Source: Leptolinea sp. HRD-7
GTDB lineage: Bacteria > Chloroflexota > Anaerolineae > Anaerolineales > Anaerolineaceae
Reading direction: 5' to 3'
Assembly: GCA_024363285.1 (NCBI GenBank)
Contig: AP024711.1
Coordinates: 148,188 to 212,187, forward strand
Length of the DNA stretch: 64,000 nucleotides
Part shown: one piece after another, positions 8,334-18,282 of the stretch
Layout: each line of letters opens with the position of its first letter
How positions within the stretch are numbered: the first letter of the stretch is position 1
Position numbers and translations under genes: made by a program
Notes under the pieces: generated by a model
The model's input: the letters and a program-made list of their open reading frames with translations, nothing else
What the model was told of the DNA's origin: nothing
Database searches by the model: none

Positions 8334-9395
8334 TTGAATTTCAGCAAACGCCCCACCATCAAAGAAGTTGCGCAGGCCGCGGGGGTTTCCACTCAGACCG
8401 TTTCACGTGTCATTAACGACCGTCCGGATGTAGCAGGGGAAACACGCGAAAAGATCAACCGGGTAATTGAAGAACTCGGTTATCAACCGAGCGCCCTGGC
8501 GCGCAGTCTGATCCAGCAGCGCAGTTACACGCTGGGTGTGGTTACGGCCGGCCTGAAACATATGGGGCCCTCTCGCACATTGAACGGTATTACCTTCCAG
8601 TCAGAAAAGATGGGTTATTCACTTCTGTTAAAAGAATTACCCCGGTTTGACACCGAAAACATCAAACCCCTGCTGCAGAACCTGCTTTCTCACCATGTTG
8701 ACGGCATCCTCTGGGCTGTGCCCCAGGTCGGTGACAACCGTTCGTGGCTGAATGACGAACTCCCTGATCTGCCTATTCCGATCGTCTTTCTCACGATGGA
8801 AAACCACCCCGGTCTTACCATCATTAGCTTTGATAATTTCCTGGCAGGCCGCATGGCCACTGAGCACCTGCTTCAACAGGGTTACCGGCGCATCGGTCAT
8901 ATTGCCGGTCCCCTGGACTGGTGGGAAAGCCGCCAGCGAAAAGCCGGCTGGAAATCTGCCCTCAACGCCGCGGGCATTGAAGCCCTTGAATCACATTGCA
9001 CGGAAGGCAACTGGTCATCTTCCAGTGGAGAGGCGGCCTTCAAACAACTGCTTAATCAATACCCCGATATGGATGCTGTTTTTGTGGGCAACGATCAGAT
9101 GGCCATGTCTGTCATTCAGATCGCCTGTAAAAACAATATCGATATCCCCCGCGATCTGGGCGTTATTGGTGTTGACGGCCTGTCCGAATCCGCGTACCTT
9201 TCTACCCCGCTGACCACCATTGTGCTGGATCAATATCTGCTCGGCTGCACCGCGGTTGAAGAGATCGTTCACGCGGTGGAGCGTTCTCGCGAACATTCCG
9301 GCCATGAAAATCAGCGGACGATCATTTTGAGCCCCGAGTTGCTCGTCAGAGAAAGTTCGCTGCGCCTTAGAACTCTGGAACCCGCGTCACCATGA
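8334..9395 (+). CDS. LacI-family transcriptional regulator of the arabinose/furanose genes
   Basis: DNA-binding repressor of about 353 aa. The N-terminal LacI helix-turn-helix is clear (TIKEVAQAAGVSTQTVSRVIN), followed by the hinge (YQPSALARSLIQ) and a type I periplasmic-binding-like sensor domain ending in 'RTIILSPELLVRESS'. I prefer the TTG start at 8334 because AGGAAGGGA sits 7 bases upstream; an ATG at 8313 would add seven residues and lacks a good ribosome site. A still longer frame from a TTG at 8271 would lie inside the promoter. It is divergent from the sugar importer and upstream of araBDA in the same direction. An arabinose-related inducer is inferred. Confidence 0.88.
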   Translation: MNFSKRPTIKEVAQAAGVSTQTVSRVINDRPDVAGETREKINRVIEELGYQPSALARSLIQQRSYTLGVVTAGLKHMGPSRTLNGITFQSEKMGYSLLLKELPRFDTENIKPLLQNLLSHHVDGILWAVPQVGDNRSWLNDELPDLPIPIVFLTMENHPGLTIISFDNFLAGRMATEHLLQQGYRRIGHIAGPLDWWESRQRKAGWKSALNAAGIEALESHCTEGNWSSSSGEAAFKQLLNQYPDMDAVFVGNDQMAMSVIQIACKNNIDIPRDLGVIGVDGLSESAYLSTPLTTIVLDQYLLGCTAVEEIVHAVERSREHSGHENQRTIILSPELLVRESSLRLRTLEPASP

Positions 9396-9599
9396 TACCC
9401 GAACAACCCACTTTTCATACACAGATATCATCTCGCTCCATTCCCGCTCCGTGCGGGAATGCTACTGTATGGAAACCGGGACTTTCTTTCTGGCGTTTCA
9501 TCTTCTCTTTGAGGGGTGCACCCTCTTTCAAACATCTTGTTAAAACGGCTTCCCGACGGGAAGAATGTTCCATTTTTTAAAATAATTTGAGGAGGATCT
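9396..9599 (+). promoter_or_regulatory. Leader between lacI-type gene and araB with inverted repeats
   Basis: The 204-bp gap has no credible gene. It holds arms CATTCCCGC/GCGGGAATG (9439-9461), a bulged GAGGG/CCCTC stem around TGCA (about 9517-9532), and the odd palindrome CTTCCCGACGGGAAG (9549-9563) followed within ten bases by a T-run. These could form an attenuator ahead of araB. GAGGAGG precedes the araB ATG. Confidence 0.4.
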
Positions 9600-11267
9600 A
9601 TGCCCAGATACACAATTGGAGTAGATTTTGGTTCCGAATCCGGCCGTGCTGTGCTGGTGGATGTGAGCAATGGTAAAGAAATCGCTACATCGGTCTACCC
9701 GTATTCAAACAGTGTTATTGATGAAAAACTTCCCGAATCCGGCATCAAGTTGGAACTCGACTGGGCTTTGCAGGATCCGGATGACTATCTTCGCACCTTC
9801 CAGAATACCATTCCGGATGTGTTGAAACAGTCGGGTGTTAAACCCGAAGATGTAATCGGTATGGGTATCGATTTCACCGCCTGCACCATGCTGCCGGTGA
9901 AGAAAGACGGCACTCCTCTGTGCAACCTGCCCGAATACCGAAAGAACCCGCACGCCTGGGTCAAATTGTGGAAACACCATGCCGCCCAGCCCGAAGCCGA
10001 TAAGATCAACGAGACAGCCCGCGCTATGGGTGAAACCTGGCTCGACCGGTATGGCGGCAAGATCTCGTCGGAATGGTTTTTCTCGAAGGTTCTTCAAATT
10101 GCCAATGAAGATCCGGCCATCTACAAAGCCGCTGACCGCCTGATCGAAGCGGCGGACTGGGTTGTGTGGCGCCTCACCGGTGTTGAAACCCGCAATTCAT
10201 GTACAGCCGGCTACAAAGCCATCTGGTCTAAACGTGAAGGCTTCCCTTCCAAAGCATTCTTTAAAGCCTTAAATCCGCTGATCGAAAATGTGGTGGAAGA
10301 GAAAATGAGCACCAATATTATCCCCATCGGCCAGAAAGCCGGCGGTCTGACGGAAGAAGCCGCTAAATGGACCGGCTTGCTCCCCGGTACTCCGGTGGCC
10401 ATCGCCAATGTGGACGCGCATGTAGCCGTGCCTGCGGCTACCGTTGTCACCCCGGGAACCATGGTGATGATCATGGGCACCTCCACCTGCGACATGGTAC
10501 TGGGCACCGAAGAACACATCGTTCCCGGTATGTGCGGTTACGTGGAAGACGGCATCATTCCCGGTTACTTCGGTTATGAAGCCGGCCAGTCTTGCGTGGG
10601 CGATCACTTTGCCTGGTTCGTGGAAAATTGTGTCCCCGCTTCTTACACTCAGGAAGCCGCTGAACGCAAGATGGATATTCACAAGCTGCTGGAAGAAAAA
10701 GCCAGCAAACTGAAACCCGGCGAGAGCGGCCTGGTAGCCCTTGACTGGTGGAACGGCAACCGCTCTGTTCTGGTAGATGTCAACCTGACCGGTATGATGC
10801 TGGGCATGACCCTGGCCACCAAACCGGAAGAAATCTACCGCGCGTTGATCGAAGCCACTGCATATGGAAAGCGCATGATCATTGAAACGTTTGTGAAAAA
10901 CGGCGTGCCGATCAACGAACTGGTTGCCTGCGGCGGCCTGCCCGATAAAAACCCCATGCTGATGCAGATTTACGCCGATGTCATCGGGGTTCCCCTGAAG
11001 ATCAGCGCCTCCAAACAGACACCCGCCCTGGGTTCTGCTATGTTTGGCGCGGTTGTGGCTGGCAAAGCAGCCGGCGGTTATGACAGCATTGTGGATGCCG
11101 CCAAAGCCATGGCCGCCGTCAAGGATGTGGTTTACAAACCCATCCCTGAGAACCAGAAGGTATATGAAAAGCTATATCAGGAATATGTTCTGTTACACGA
11201 TTATTTTGGCCGCGGTGCCAACGATGTAATGAAACGCCTCAAAGCCATCAAGGCCAGCGCCCACTAA
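9600..11267 (+). CDS. araB: L-ribulokinase
   Basis: Cytoplasmic FGGY-family kinase that phosphorylates L-ribulose to L-ribulose 5-phosphate. The 555-aa length fits AraB. The N-terminal ATPase-fold motif '[16 protein letters not shown]' (residues 5-20), '[14 protein letters not shown]' near 84-97 with the AraB-type Asp-Phe-Thr, '[12 protein letters not shown]' and '[10 protein letters not shown]' near 270-300, and '[19 protein letters not shown]' near 445 are all present. The start is well placed behind GAGGAGG. It is first of three genes, with araD 18 bp and araA further downstream, giving the complete bacterial L-arabinose to D-xylulose 5-phosphate route. Confidence 0.95.
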   Translation: MPRYTIGVDFGSESGRAVLVDVSNGKEIATSVYPYSNSVIDEKLPESGIKLELDWALQDPDDYLRTFQNTIPDVLKQSGVKPEDVIGMGIDFTACTMLPVKKDGTPLCNLPEYRKNPHAWVKLWKHHAAQPEADKINETARAMGETWLDRYGGKISSEWFFSKVLQIANEDPAIYKAADRLIEAADWVVWRLTGVETRNSCTAGYKAIWSKREGFPSKAFFKALNPLIENVVEEKMSTNIIPIGQKAGGLTEEAAKWTGLLPGTPVAIANVDAHVAVPAATVVTPGTMVMIMGTSTCDMVLGTEEHIVPGMCGYVEDGIIPGYFGYEAGQSCVGDHFAWFVENCVPASYTQEAAERKMDIHKLLEEKASKLKPGESGLVALDWWNGNRSVLVDVNLTGMMLGMTLATKPEEIYRALIEATAYGKRMIIETFVKNGVPINELVACGGLPDKNPMLMQIYADVIGVPLKISASKQTPALGSAMFGAVVAGKAAGGYDSIVDAAKAMAAVKDVVYKPIPENQKVYEKLYQEYVLLHDYFGRGANDVMKRLKAIKASAH

Positions 11268-11285
11268 TTCAGGAGCAAGCGAATA

Positions 11286-11927
11286 ATGTTAGAAAAGATC
11301 AAAGAAGAACTTGTATATCTTCATCAGAAGCTGGTGGAATACAAGCTCGTGGTGTGGACGGGCGGCAATGTCTCCGCGCGTGACCCGGAAACTGGCCTTA
11401 TCGTCATCAAGGCATCCGGCGTACCGTATGAAGGTATGGGCCCGCAACACATGGTGGTGATGGATATGGATGGCAAGTTGGTAGAAGGTGACCTCAAGCC
11501 GTCATCCGATGTGTACAGCCATCTGTATATCTACAAACACCGCGATGACGTCAATGGTGTGGTGCATACCCATTCCAACTATGCCACCGCCTTCGCCGCT
11601 GTCGGACAGCCCATCCCCTGCGTGCTTACCGCCATCAGTGACGAATTCGGCTGCGACATTCCGTGTGCCGGTTTCGTTCGCATTGGTGACGAAGCCATTG
11701 GTAAAGAAGTGGTAGACCATATCGGCACATCCACCGCGTGTTTGCTGCAAAACCACGGCGTGTTTACCATCGGGAAGAACGCCAAAGCGGCGGTAAAAAG
11801 CGCTGTAATGGTAGAAGACGCCGCCCGAACCGTCTGGATGGCGAAACAACTCGGCCAGCTTATCCCGATTCCGCAGGAAGATATTGAGAAATTGCATTAC
11901 CGCTACACGCATATCTATGGCCAGTAG
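11286..11927 (+). CDS. araD: L-ribulose-5-phosphate 4-epimerase
   Basis: Class II aldolase/epimerase family, 213 aa; converts L-ribulose 5-phosphate to D-xylulose 5-phosphate. Visible features are 'WTGGNVSARDPETGLIVIKASG' in the substrate phosphate-binding region (around residues 23-44), the zinc ligands in VVHTHSNYATAFA near residue 95, and the third histidine in LLQNHGVF near 157. It is slightly shorter than E. coli AraD. An AGGAGC ribosome site precedes the ATG. Its position between araB and araA makes the arabinose role firm. Confidence 0.93.
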   Translation: MLEKIKEELVYLHQKLVEYKLVVWTGGNVSARDPETGLIVIKASGVPYEGMGPQHMVVMDMDGKLVEGDLKPSSDVYSHLYIYKHRDDVNGVVHTHSNYATAFAAVGQPIPCVLTAISDEFGCDIPCAGFVRIGDEAIGKEVVDHIGTSTACLLQNHGVFTIGKNAKAAVKSAVMVEDAARTVWMAKQLGQLIPIPQEDIEKLHYRYTHIYGQ

Positions 11928-11942
11928 GCGAGTGAGGAAATT

Positions 11943-13448
11943 ATGATCGATCTAAAGAAATATGATGTCTGGTTTGTCACCGGCAGTCAGCACCTGTACG
12001 GTCCTGAAGTTCTGGACCAGATTGCCGCCCATTCTAAAGAGATCGCGGCCGCGCTGGAAGCCAGCACCGCGATCCCGGTACATATTGTTTACAAACCGGT
12101 TATGACCACCGTGGAAGATATCACCCGCTTGTGCCTCGAAGCCAACGCGGATGATAAATGCGTGGGCATCATCACCTGGATGCACACTTTCTCGCCGGCG
12201 AAAAAATGGGCCAATGGACTGAAACTCTTACAGAAACCCATGGCCCATCTGCATACCCAGTATTACCGCGAGATCCCCTGGTCTGAAATCGATATGGACT
12301 ACATGAACCTGCACCAGTCCGCGCACGGTGATCGTGAATTCGGCTTCATCGGCGCCCGCCTGCGCATGGAACGCCACGTCGTCGTCGGCCACTGGCAGGA
12401 TGCCGCCGTGCAGAAAGAACTCGGTGACTGGAGCCGCGCCGCCTGCGGTATCGCGGACGCCAAGACCATGAAACTGGCCCGCTTTGGCGATAACATGCGC
12501 GAAGTGGCCGTTACCGAAGGCAATAAAGTTTCCGCTCAGATCCAGTTCGGGTATTGCGTCAATGGGTATGGTGTTGGCGATCTCGTGAAGGTTGTCAATG
12601 AAGCCAGCGATGCCGATGTTGACAAACTGGTTAAAGAATATCTGGATACCTACGAAATAACCCCGAACCTGTTGCCCGGCAAAGAAAAACACGCTTCCCT
12701 GCGCGAAGCCGCCCGCATGGAAATTGGTATGCGCCGCTTCCTGGAAGCCGGTGGATTCACCGCCTTCACCACCACATTTGAAGACCTTCACGGGCTTCCG
12801 CAGCTCCCGGGCCTTGCCTGCCAGCGTTTGATGAACGACGGTTACGGTTTCGGCGCCGAAGGCGACTGGAAAACCGCCGCTCTGGTACGTACCATGAAGG
12901 TGATGAACGCCGGCCTGAAGGGCGGCGTGAGCTTCATGGAAGATTACACTTACCACTTCAGCCCTAAAGGCGATCGCATTCTGGGCGCCCACATGTTGGA
13001 AGTCTGCCCCTCCATCGCCGCGGGTAAGGCGAAACTCGAGGTGCTGCCCCTGGGTATCGGCGGCAAAGCCGACCCTGCCCGTCTGATCTTTGATTCTCAG
13101 ACCGGCCCCGCTGTGGCCGCTTCATTGATCGACCTTGGCGATCGTTTCCGCCTGATCGTCACCCAGGTGGATGTGGTTCCCACCGAACAACCGCTGCCCA
13201 AGCTGCCGGTAGCCCGCGCGCTGTGGAACCCGCAGCCGGACCTGAAACGTGCCGCGGCTGCGTGGATCTATGCCGGTGGCGCGCATCACACCAGCTTCAG
13301 CTACTCATTGACCCAGGATCACCTGCGCGATTTCGCCGATATGGCCGGTATTGAGTATGTGGGTATCGATAATTCTCTGGATCTGAACCGCTTCAAGCAG
13401 GAATTGAAGTGGAACGATCTGTATTATCACATGACAAAAGGGCTCTGA
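11943..13448 (+). CDS. araA: L-arabinose isomerase
   Basis: Interconverts L-arabinose and L-ribulose, 501 aa, the usual size. Metal and catalytic positions seen: Glu in 'GAEGDWKTA' near 304, Glu in '[10 protein letters not shown]' near 330, His in '[10 protein letters not shown]' near 347 and His in '[10 protein letters not shown]' near 446. The N-terminus '[14 protein letters not shown]' is characteristic. GTGAGG precedes the ATG. Last gene of lacI-araBDA; a 15-bp-stem hairpin follows 38 bp after the stop codon. Confidence 0.96.
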   Translation: MIDLKKYDVWFVTGSQHLYGPEVLDQIAAHSKEIAAALEASTAIPVHIVYKPVMTTVEDITRLCLEANADDKCVGIITWMHTFSPAKKWANGLKLLQKPMAHLHTQYYREIPWSEIDMDYMNLHQSAHGDREFGFIGARLRMERHVVVGHWQDAAVQKELGDWSRAACGIADAKTMKLARFGDNMREVAVTEGNKVSAQIQFGYCVNGYGVGDLVKVVNEASDADVDKLVKEYLDTYEITPNLLPGKEKHASLREAARMEIGMRRFLEAGGFTAFTTTFEDLHGLPQLPGLACQRLMNDGYGFGAEGDWKTAALVRTMKVMNAGLKGGVSFMEDYTYHFSPKGDRILGAHMLEVCPSIAAGKAKLEVLPLGIGGKADPARLIFDSQTGPAVAASLIDLGDRFRLIVTQVDVVPTEQPLPKLPVARALWNPQPDLKRAAAAWIYAGGAHHTSFSYSLTQDHLRDFADMAGIEYVGIDNSLDLNRFKQELKWNDLYYHMTKGL

Positions 13449-13485
13449 TCTTCCTCCAAAAGATTTCAGCTTTTGCATTGAACAG

Positions 13486-13523
13486 TGAAGAAGGGTTGCG
13501 GGCTGAAACGCAGCCCTTCTTCA
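13486..13523 (+). terminator. Terminator of the araBDA operon
   Basis: A 15-bp stem with one G-T pair (TGAAGAAGGGTTGCG, 13486-13500; CGCAGCCCTTCTTCA, 13509-13523) and an 8-base loop. Only a weak T-run follows. Confidence 0.7.
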
Positions 13524-13695
13524 TTTAAAGAAGAATTTTCCTTTTGTCCGTGTGGCTTTCGCAATTTTTTCCGGTAGGGGTTTTGCAATCGGGGTTCTTC
13601 GCTTCCAACGGGAGTTGACCTCCAATCCGGTTGCATCGCCTGCGTCACGGTGATGAAACCGCTCCATGGACGGGAATCCGTCATAATTATGTCAT

Positions 13696-13772
13696 GGTGC
13701 GTTGACCGCACTTATAGGATTAACGAATATCTTTCATCGAATTATGTCAATAATTGAGCGGTCAACAGCACC
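13696..13772. repeat. Stand-alone 77-bp TIR element related to the 218-bp repeat
   Basis: Ends are GGTGCGTTGACCGC (13696-13709) and GCGGTCAACAGCACC (13758-13772), nearly the same inverted ends that bound 76-bp segments inside the 218-bp arrays at 22.1 and 26.7 kb. The interior differs from those copies. It lies between convergent transcription units. Confidence 0.65.
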
Positions 13773-13794
13773 CTGCCGGTTACCATCAAAAAAA

Positions 13795-13818
13795 CCCCCG
13801 CCCGGAAACGGGCGGGGG
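13795..13818 (-). terminator. Strong terminator of the beta-helix protein gene
   Basis: Perfect 10-bp stem CCCCCGCCCG/CGGGCGGGGG with a GAAA loop. On the minus strand it is followed by seven T residues. Confidence 0.88.
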
Positions 13819-13840
13819 CATTCTGACAGGCTTCAGCGGG

Positions 13841-16800
13841 TCATTTGACCAGCAGGAAGGTGCCTGTCATGTTGTGGGTCTTGGTCCACTTCAGCGCTTC
13901 ACGCGCGCCGCCGAGGGCTACCCAATCGCCCAGGCCGCCGTTAGCCGTTACGTCCCAGAACAACATGATGAACTCATTGTTGATCTGGTCCGGTGACAAC
14001 GGGAACACCAGGGTATCGGTGGCGCCCGCAGGCAGCTGCGTGACCACCTCATTATTGAACATTAAGGTAACCGTGAATCCGTCTACATATTTCCAAGGCT
14101 CCGGTATAGGCGCCGGGAGATCGGTATCTTTCACCAGTTCCATGCTGGCCATGTAGCCGCACATGGGTTGGTTGAAGATTGTCGCCTCTCTGCCAGGCAG
14201 AAGTTCGATTGTGCTGATTCCGTCACAAGACAGAGGCACGAACTCACCACCGGTGACCGGGATCAAGCCAGCGGCAAACGGGTTGACGATAAACGGATGG
14301 ATAATCTCTGGTCCGCCGCCACCACCCGGGGTGACAGGTGGTTCGGGGTAACATTCGGTTTCATTGTTCTCAATGACCTCATGTGCCCAGGTGAACTTGT
14401 CAAACCAGCCGTTATTCTCGATAGTGTTGGAATCCAGGGTGATCGTTGAATGCCACGGGTTCGCCACGGCATGCAAACCAAAGACTCCATTTTCCGAGAA
14501 GGTGCTGCAAACACTGGAGATATTTCCACCGGCCTTTAACACAGCGCCGCCAATGCCATTTCCGATCGCTTCGACAAAATTCAAGTTGATATCGTGCCTG
14601 GCATTGCCGACCAGCCCGAAGGCCCAGTTGTCATTAAAGCTGCTGTCGTTGATCGTGATGGAACCATGCAGCGACTTGATGAAAGCCCCGTCGCCATTGG
14701 CCCACTTCAGATCATACAGAGGCATCGGAGGATATCCGCCGCCGCCCTTAAGGGTGCTGGTAGTTAATATCTCTCCACCGCCAAACATCAGGAACGGGCT
14801 GAACGAGTTATTATTGGCCGTTGTGTTGTTGATCTCCACATCTCTGTTCGCGAAGACAAACAGACCGAAACCGTCGTTATTGTCAAACTCAGAATCAGAG
14901 ATGTCCACACCGCCGAACATGGTGTCGAACAGAGCGCCGTACCCGGGGGTGCCCCGGTGATCGGCGTTGTTGCTGGCGCTCACGTTATCGGCAGTAATAT
15001 GCCATTTGGCATAAACCTGCAAGCCGGGGCCCCAGTTCCAATAAAAGTTGGAATCTTTCACCACGAAAGCGGATAATGTGTGGAACATCGCTCCGTAGGT
15101 ACCTTCGATCATCGGAGATCCGTTTCCAAACACATCGGTTCCAGCGACTCTGGTAAATCCGCCGGCTTCGCCGTTCACACCATAATTGCGGTTATGGTTG
15201 AACTCGCTGTTCAGAATGATCAACTTGCCGTCAGTTACCAGTTTCGCGCCAAAAGCTTCTCCCTTTCCGGGCCAAATTGCCCATGGGAACGGATACCCGT
15301 TAAAGTTGGCCTCAACACCGTCTAAGAAGATGCTTCCCTTTGGTTTAGGCAGTGAAGGTTTACCGTAAGCTTTTAATTCTTCCTCTTGACCATCAGGACC
15401 ATCGCGGTAGATTCCTGCCTGAGCGTACAGACCCTCGTTGTAGTTGTAGTTGAAGATGGTATCGGTGATGCGGATGTCGCTGCCGCTGTAGAGGTGCGCT
15501 CCGTAGCGGTCGCTAACAACCGGTTTACGTTCAACGTCATCACCACCATCAAGCATTACCCGGGGTTCCGGTCCGCCTTCTATAAACCACCAGCCGTTAT
15601 GGTTGAATTCAGAGCCTTTGATATTAATATCACCTTTGGCGCTCGCTTCCAAACCATAACCTGACATGTTGTAAGAGAAGTAGGAGTTTAGAATGTTGAT
15701 CCAGCGATTGGATTCAAGGTAGGCGCCGTTGTTCTTATTTCCATTGGCGGTACTACCACTGACATTGATCCCGCCGGCCAGAACTTCAAGGCCGTAATCG
15801 CCGCGGTTCCAATCCATGTGACTGTCTTTGATGGTCACAATACCGGGTGTCTTGATCTCCACGCCTTCTTCGCCATTGAAATCTGCCGTGACCTTATCAA
15901 GATACACATTGTGATGTGAATCCACAATGAGCACCCCGTGCCCGTGCATATTTCGGTTGAAGACGCTGTCGATCAGGGTGATATACCCGCCGCCGCCATC
16001 TGACTTAAATCCGTTCCCCCATTCAGAGGTAGCCGTCACATGCTTCATAAAGATGTTACCACTGTCCACCGCGCTGATGGCGTCAATCTCACACGGATTC
16101 TTGGTACTGCAGCCGCTGTCTTCCGAGACCACGTTCACCCCATCCATATAGGTGTTCATGACCTTCTTAAGCAAGATTCCGCCTTCTTTGCCCTTTTCCA
16201 GTACACTGGTATTTTTGATCACGAGGAAGGCAAGCTTCTCGGCATTGATGCCGTATCCGCCGTCGGAATCTTTGATCTTTGAATCGGTAATGGTAACCAT
16301 AAAGCTATTGGTGGCCTTGACCGCGTCTCCCTTACCCTTGTTGTTGATATTCATATTATCCAGGTTAACAATCCTGGAGTTATTGATGGAGATCGTCGGA
16401 TTCGGGTCGCCATAGAAACCGGTGGTAAGGATGAAATTGCTCAGCGAAACGGAACCCGCGATATTGCTGATCACAAACGCCTGGCTGAGGGAGGTCTGGC
16501 TGGTGGCTTCACCGGTGAACATATTGGTGACGCCGCCCACAATGACCAGATCAGTGATGAACGGGCTGGAAATTACGATCGGGCTGGTGGTATAGCGGTG
16601 ATAGTCAGCCGCCACATAAATGGTGGAATTACCGTTACCCGGAGCCGAGGCGATCATAATTGCGCCTTCAAGGGTCATGGTATGGATACAGGTGCCATCC
16701 GATGGAACATCATTTCCGGGGCACCACATCGGGTCACCTTCTACCAGCACCTCTTCGGCTTCCACCGAAACCAATGGCAGCGGTTCACCATCAACACCAG

Positions 16801-17338
16801 TTACCACCAGTTCGGTTTCCGCCGGCAGGGCTGCCAGCACTTCAGCCGGAGTATCCAGCACCTCGTCTGCCGGCTCTTCCGCTACTTCCGCCGGTGCGAC
16901 AATAGGCGCGCCACAGGCAACCGGTTCGCCGGTAACCTCGTCAACGGCGCCTTCCACACAGGCTGGCTCTGCCGCAGCCGGAGCGGCCGGTGTTTCCACT
17001 ACCGGGTCGGCTGTGGCTGCGGCTTCTGGTGCTGCAGATCCCTCCGCGGCAGCACCATTAGAAGCTGCTTCTGTAACGACAGCCTCTGCCGGTGGTTCAG
17101 CCGGTGGACTTGCCGGTGGTTCAGCCGGTGGACTTGCCGGTGGTTCGGCCTCTCCTCCGCCGGTTTCTCCACCTCCACTCGAACCTTCATCCGGGGTTGT
17201 AACTTCTTCCGTTCCGGGGCTCGTGGTTCCGCCATCTTGCGCGTATGCCACCATACCCGCGGGGAAAAGCATACCCAGTGTGAAGATCAAAATAAACGCA
17301 ACTTGAAACAGGATCACAAACTTGCTTCTTGTGACCAT
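13841..17338 (-). CDS. Large exported right-handed beta-helix surface protein
   Basis: Predicted 1165-aa exported protein. Residues 1-33 form a signal peptide ending near AYAQ. Residues 35-190 are low-complexity Glu/Pro/Ala/Ser/Thr-rich sequence with a duplicated EPPASPPA unit encoded by a 24-bp direct repeat. Residues about 230-1040 contain many short turns of the type 'I..S.F..N...G', 'NGxxG(A/V)YLES' and 'INISxSxFxxN', as in parallel beta-helix (pectin-lyase-like) proteins. The C-terminal 110 residues look like a separate beta-rich domain. I see no LPXTG sorting motif. The start at 17338 has AGGAGG ahead of it and begins the signal peptide; the frame open to 17443 is not used. It lies downstream of a response-regulator gene. 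A polysaccharide-binding or surface role is possible; no catalytic residues are assigned. Confidence 0.85.
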   Translation of the reverse strand: MVTRSKFVILFQVAFILIFTLGMLFPAGMVAYAQDGGTTSPGTEEVTTPDEGSSGGGETGGGEAEPPASPPAEPPASPPAEPPAEAVVTEAASNGAAAEGSAAPEAAATADPVVETPAAPAAAEPACVEGAVDEVTGEPVACGAPIVAPAEVAEEPADEVLDTPAEVLAALPAETELVVTGVDGEPLPLVSVEAEEVLVEGDPMWCPGNDVPSDGTCIHTMTLEGAIMIASAPGNGNSTIYVAADYHRYTTSPIVISSPFITDLVIVGGVTNMFTGEATSQTSLSQAFVISNIAGSVSLSNFILTTGFYGDPNPTISINNSRIVNLDNMNINNKGKGDAVKATNSFMVTITDSKIKDSDGGYGINAEKLAFLVIKNTSVLEKGKEGGILLKKVMNTYMDGVNVVSEDSGCSTKNPCEIDAISAVDSGNIFMKHVTATSEWGNGFKSDGGGGYITLIDSVFNRNMHGHGVLIVDSHHNVYLDKVTADFNGEEGVEIKTPGIVTIKDSHMDWNRGDYGLEVLAGGINVSGSTANGNKNNGAYLESNRWINILNSYFSYNMSGYGLEASAKGDINIKGSEFNHNGWWFIEGGPEPRVMLDGGDDVERKPVVSDRYGAHLYSGSDIRITDTIFNYNYNEGLYAQAGIYRDGPDGQEEELKAYGKPSLPKPKGSIFLDGVEANFNGYPFPWAIWPGKGEAFGAKLVTDGKLIILNSEFNHNRNYGVNGEAGGFTRVAGTDVFGNGSPMIEGTYGAMFHTLSAFVVKDSNFYWNWGPGLQVYAKWHITADNVSASNNADHRGTPGYGALFDTMFGGVDISDSEFDNNDGFGLFVFANRDVEINNTTANNNSFSPFLMFGGGEILTTSTLKGGGGYPPMPLYDLKWANGDGAFIKSLHGSITINDSSFNDNWAFGLVGNARHDINLNFVEAIGNGIGGAVLKAGGNISSVCSTFSENGVFGLHAVANPWHSTITLDSNTIENNGWFDKFTWAHEVIENNETECYPEPPVTPGGGGGPEIIHPFIVNPFAAGLIPVTGGEFVPLSCDGISTIELLPGREATIFNQPMCGYMASMELVKDTDLPAPIPEPWKYVDGFTVTLMFNNEVVTQLPAGATDTLVFPLSPDQINNEFIMLFWDVTANGGLGDWVALGGAREALKWTKTHNMTGTFLLVK

Positions 17339-17493
17339 AGTATTAACCTCCTGTTTGGAATGAACCAAAATCAAGAAGGCTGGAACCAGGTTAGTCGTGT
17401 TCCCCCCGGGAGGGCGGTTACATTCCAGCATTGCCGCTCCCAATCCTTCTGCCTGGCTGCCGGCTGGCAGGCCGGGTTTTTATTTGCCCAGCA

Positions 17494-18282
17494 TCACCTC
17501 CTTATTATTTTTTCCGGGTCTGTAGATACCGCCAGTTTATATCCCAGACCCTCACGGCTTACGATCAGCCGTGGATTACCAGGATCTTTCTCAAGCTGCG
17601 AACGCAGCAGAAAGATCAGGTATTTGATCCGGCTTTGCACATGGATATTGGGATCGTTCCACACGTCAAAGGCGATGGTGGCCAGGTCAACCCATTGACC
17701 CGGCCGGCGTGCCAGTGAAGCCAACACGCCGAACTCTCGCGCCGGTAAAACGGTGACCCGGCCGTCAAGAGTCACCTCACGCGTGTTACTATCGATCTCC
17801 AATCCGTTGGCCGGAAACTTGAAAATTTGTGACGGGTGCTTCACGCCGCGTTGAGCCGTAACCCGTTGAATACGTGCCACAAGCTCAGAAGGATGAAAGG
17901 GTTTGGTTATGTAATCATCCGCGCCCTGTTGCAGCGCGCGAACGATATCATCGGTATCTGTCAACGCGGATACCACCAGCACCGGAACACTGCTCACCTT
18001 GCGGATCTGTTCATACAACATCCAGCCGTCCATACCGGGCATCATCAGATCCAGCAGCACCGCGTCGGGGGCGTTCTGTGAAAGGCGTTTCAACGCTTCG
18101 GGACCATTGGTAGCCGAGATCACGTCTATGCCAGAACTCATAAGGATTTGTTTGATAAGGTTAACGGTGTCGATTTCATCGTCAACCACCAGAATGAGTT
18201 TGTGGTGAATATCTGAATCCAACAGGTCCAGATCAACACCTTTCTCAATCGGTGTCGAAGAAAACAGGGTAGAGGTAGTCAT
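17494..18282 (-). CDS. OmpR/PhoB-type response regulator
   Basis: Transcriptional response regulator of 262 aa. The receiver domain has the acidic pair in 'LILVVDDEID' near residue 32, the phosphoacceptor Asp in DAVLLDLMMPGMDG near residue 75, Thr/Ser in 'VVSALTD' and Lys in 'DDYITKPFHPSELV' near 123. The C-terminus is a winged-helix DNA-binding domain ('EVTLDGRVTVLPAREFGVLASLARRPGQWV ... IKYLIFLLRSQLEKDP' region, residues about 160-255). Start at 18282 is chosen for the GGGAGGG box; a longer frame to 18315 lacks one. No histidine kinase gene is next to it. It lies directly upstream of, and may control, the beta-helix protein gene. Confidence 0.9.
   Translation of the reverse strand: MTTSTLFSSTPIEKGVDLDLLDSDIHHKLILVVDDEIDTVNLIKQILMSSGIDVISATNGPEALKRLSQNAPDAVLLDLMMPGMDGWMLYEQIRKVSSVPVLVVSALTDTDDIVRALQQGADDYITKPFHPSELVARIQRVTAQRGVKHPSQIFKFPANGLEIDSNTREVTLDGRVTVLPAREFGVLASLARRPGQWVDLATIAFDVWNDPNIHVQSRIKYLIFLLRSQLEKDPGNPRLIVSREGLGYKLAVSTDPEKIIRR

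Noticed and set aside
9392..9580. 62-codon frame between lacI and araB
   Set aside because: Overlaps lacI end, contains three inverted repeats and lacks a ribosome site.
17339..17443. Extended start of the beta-helix protein
   Set aside because: The signal peptide and AGGAGG box place the start at 17338.
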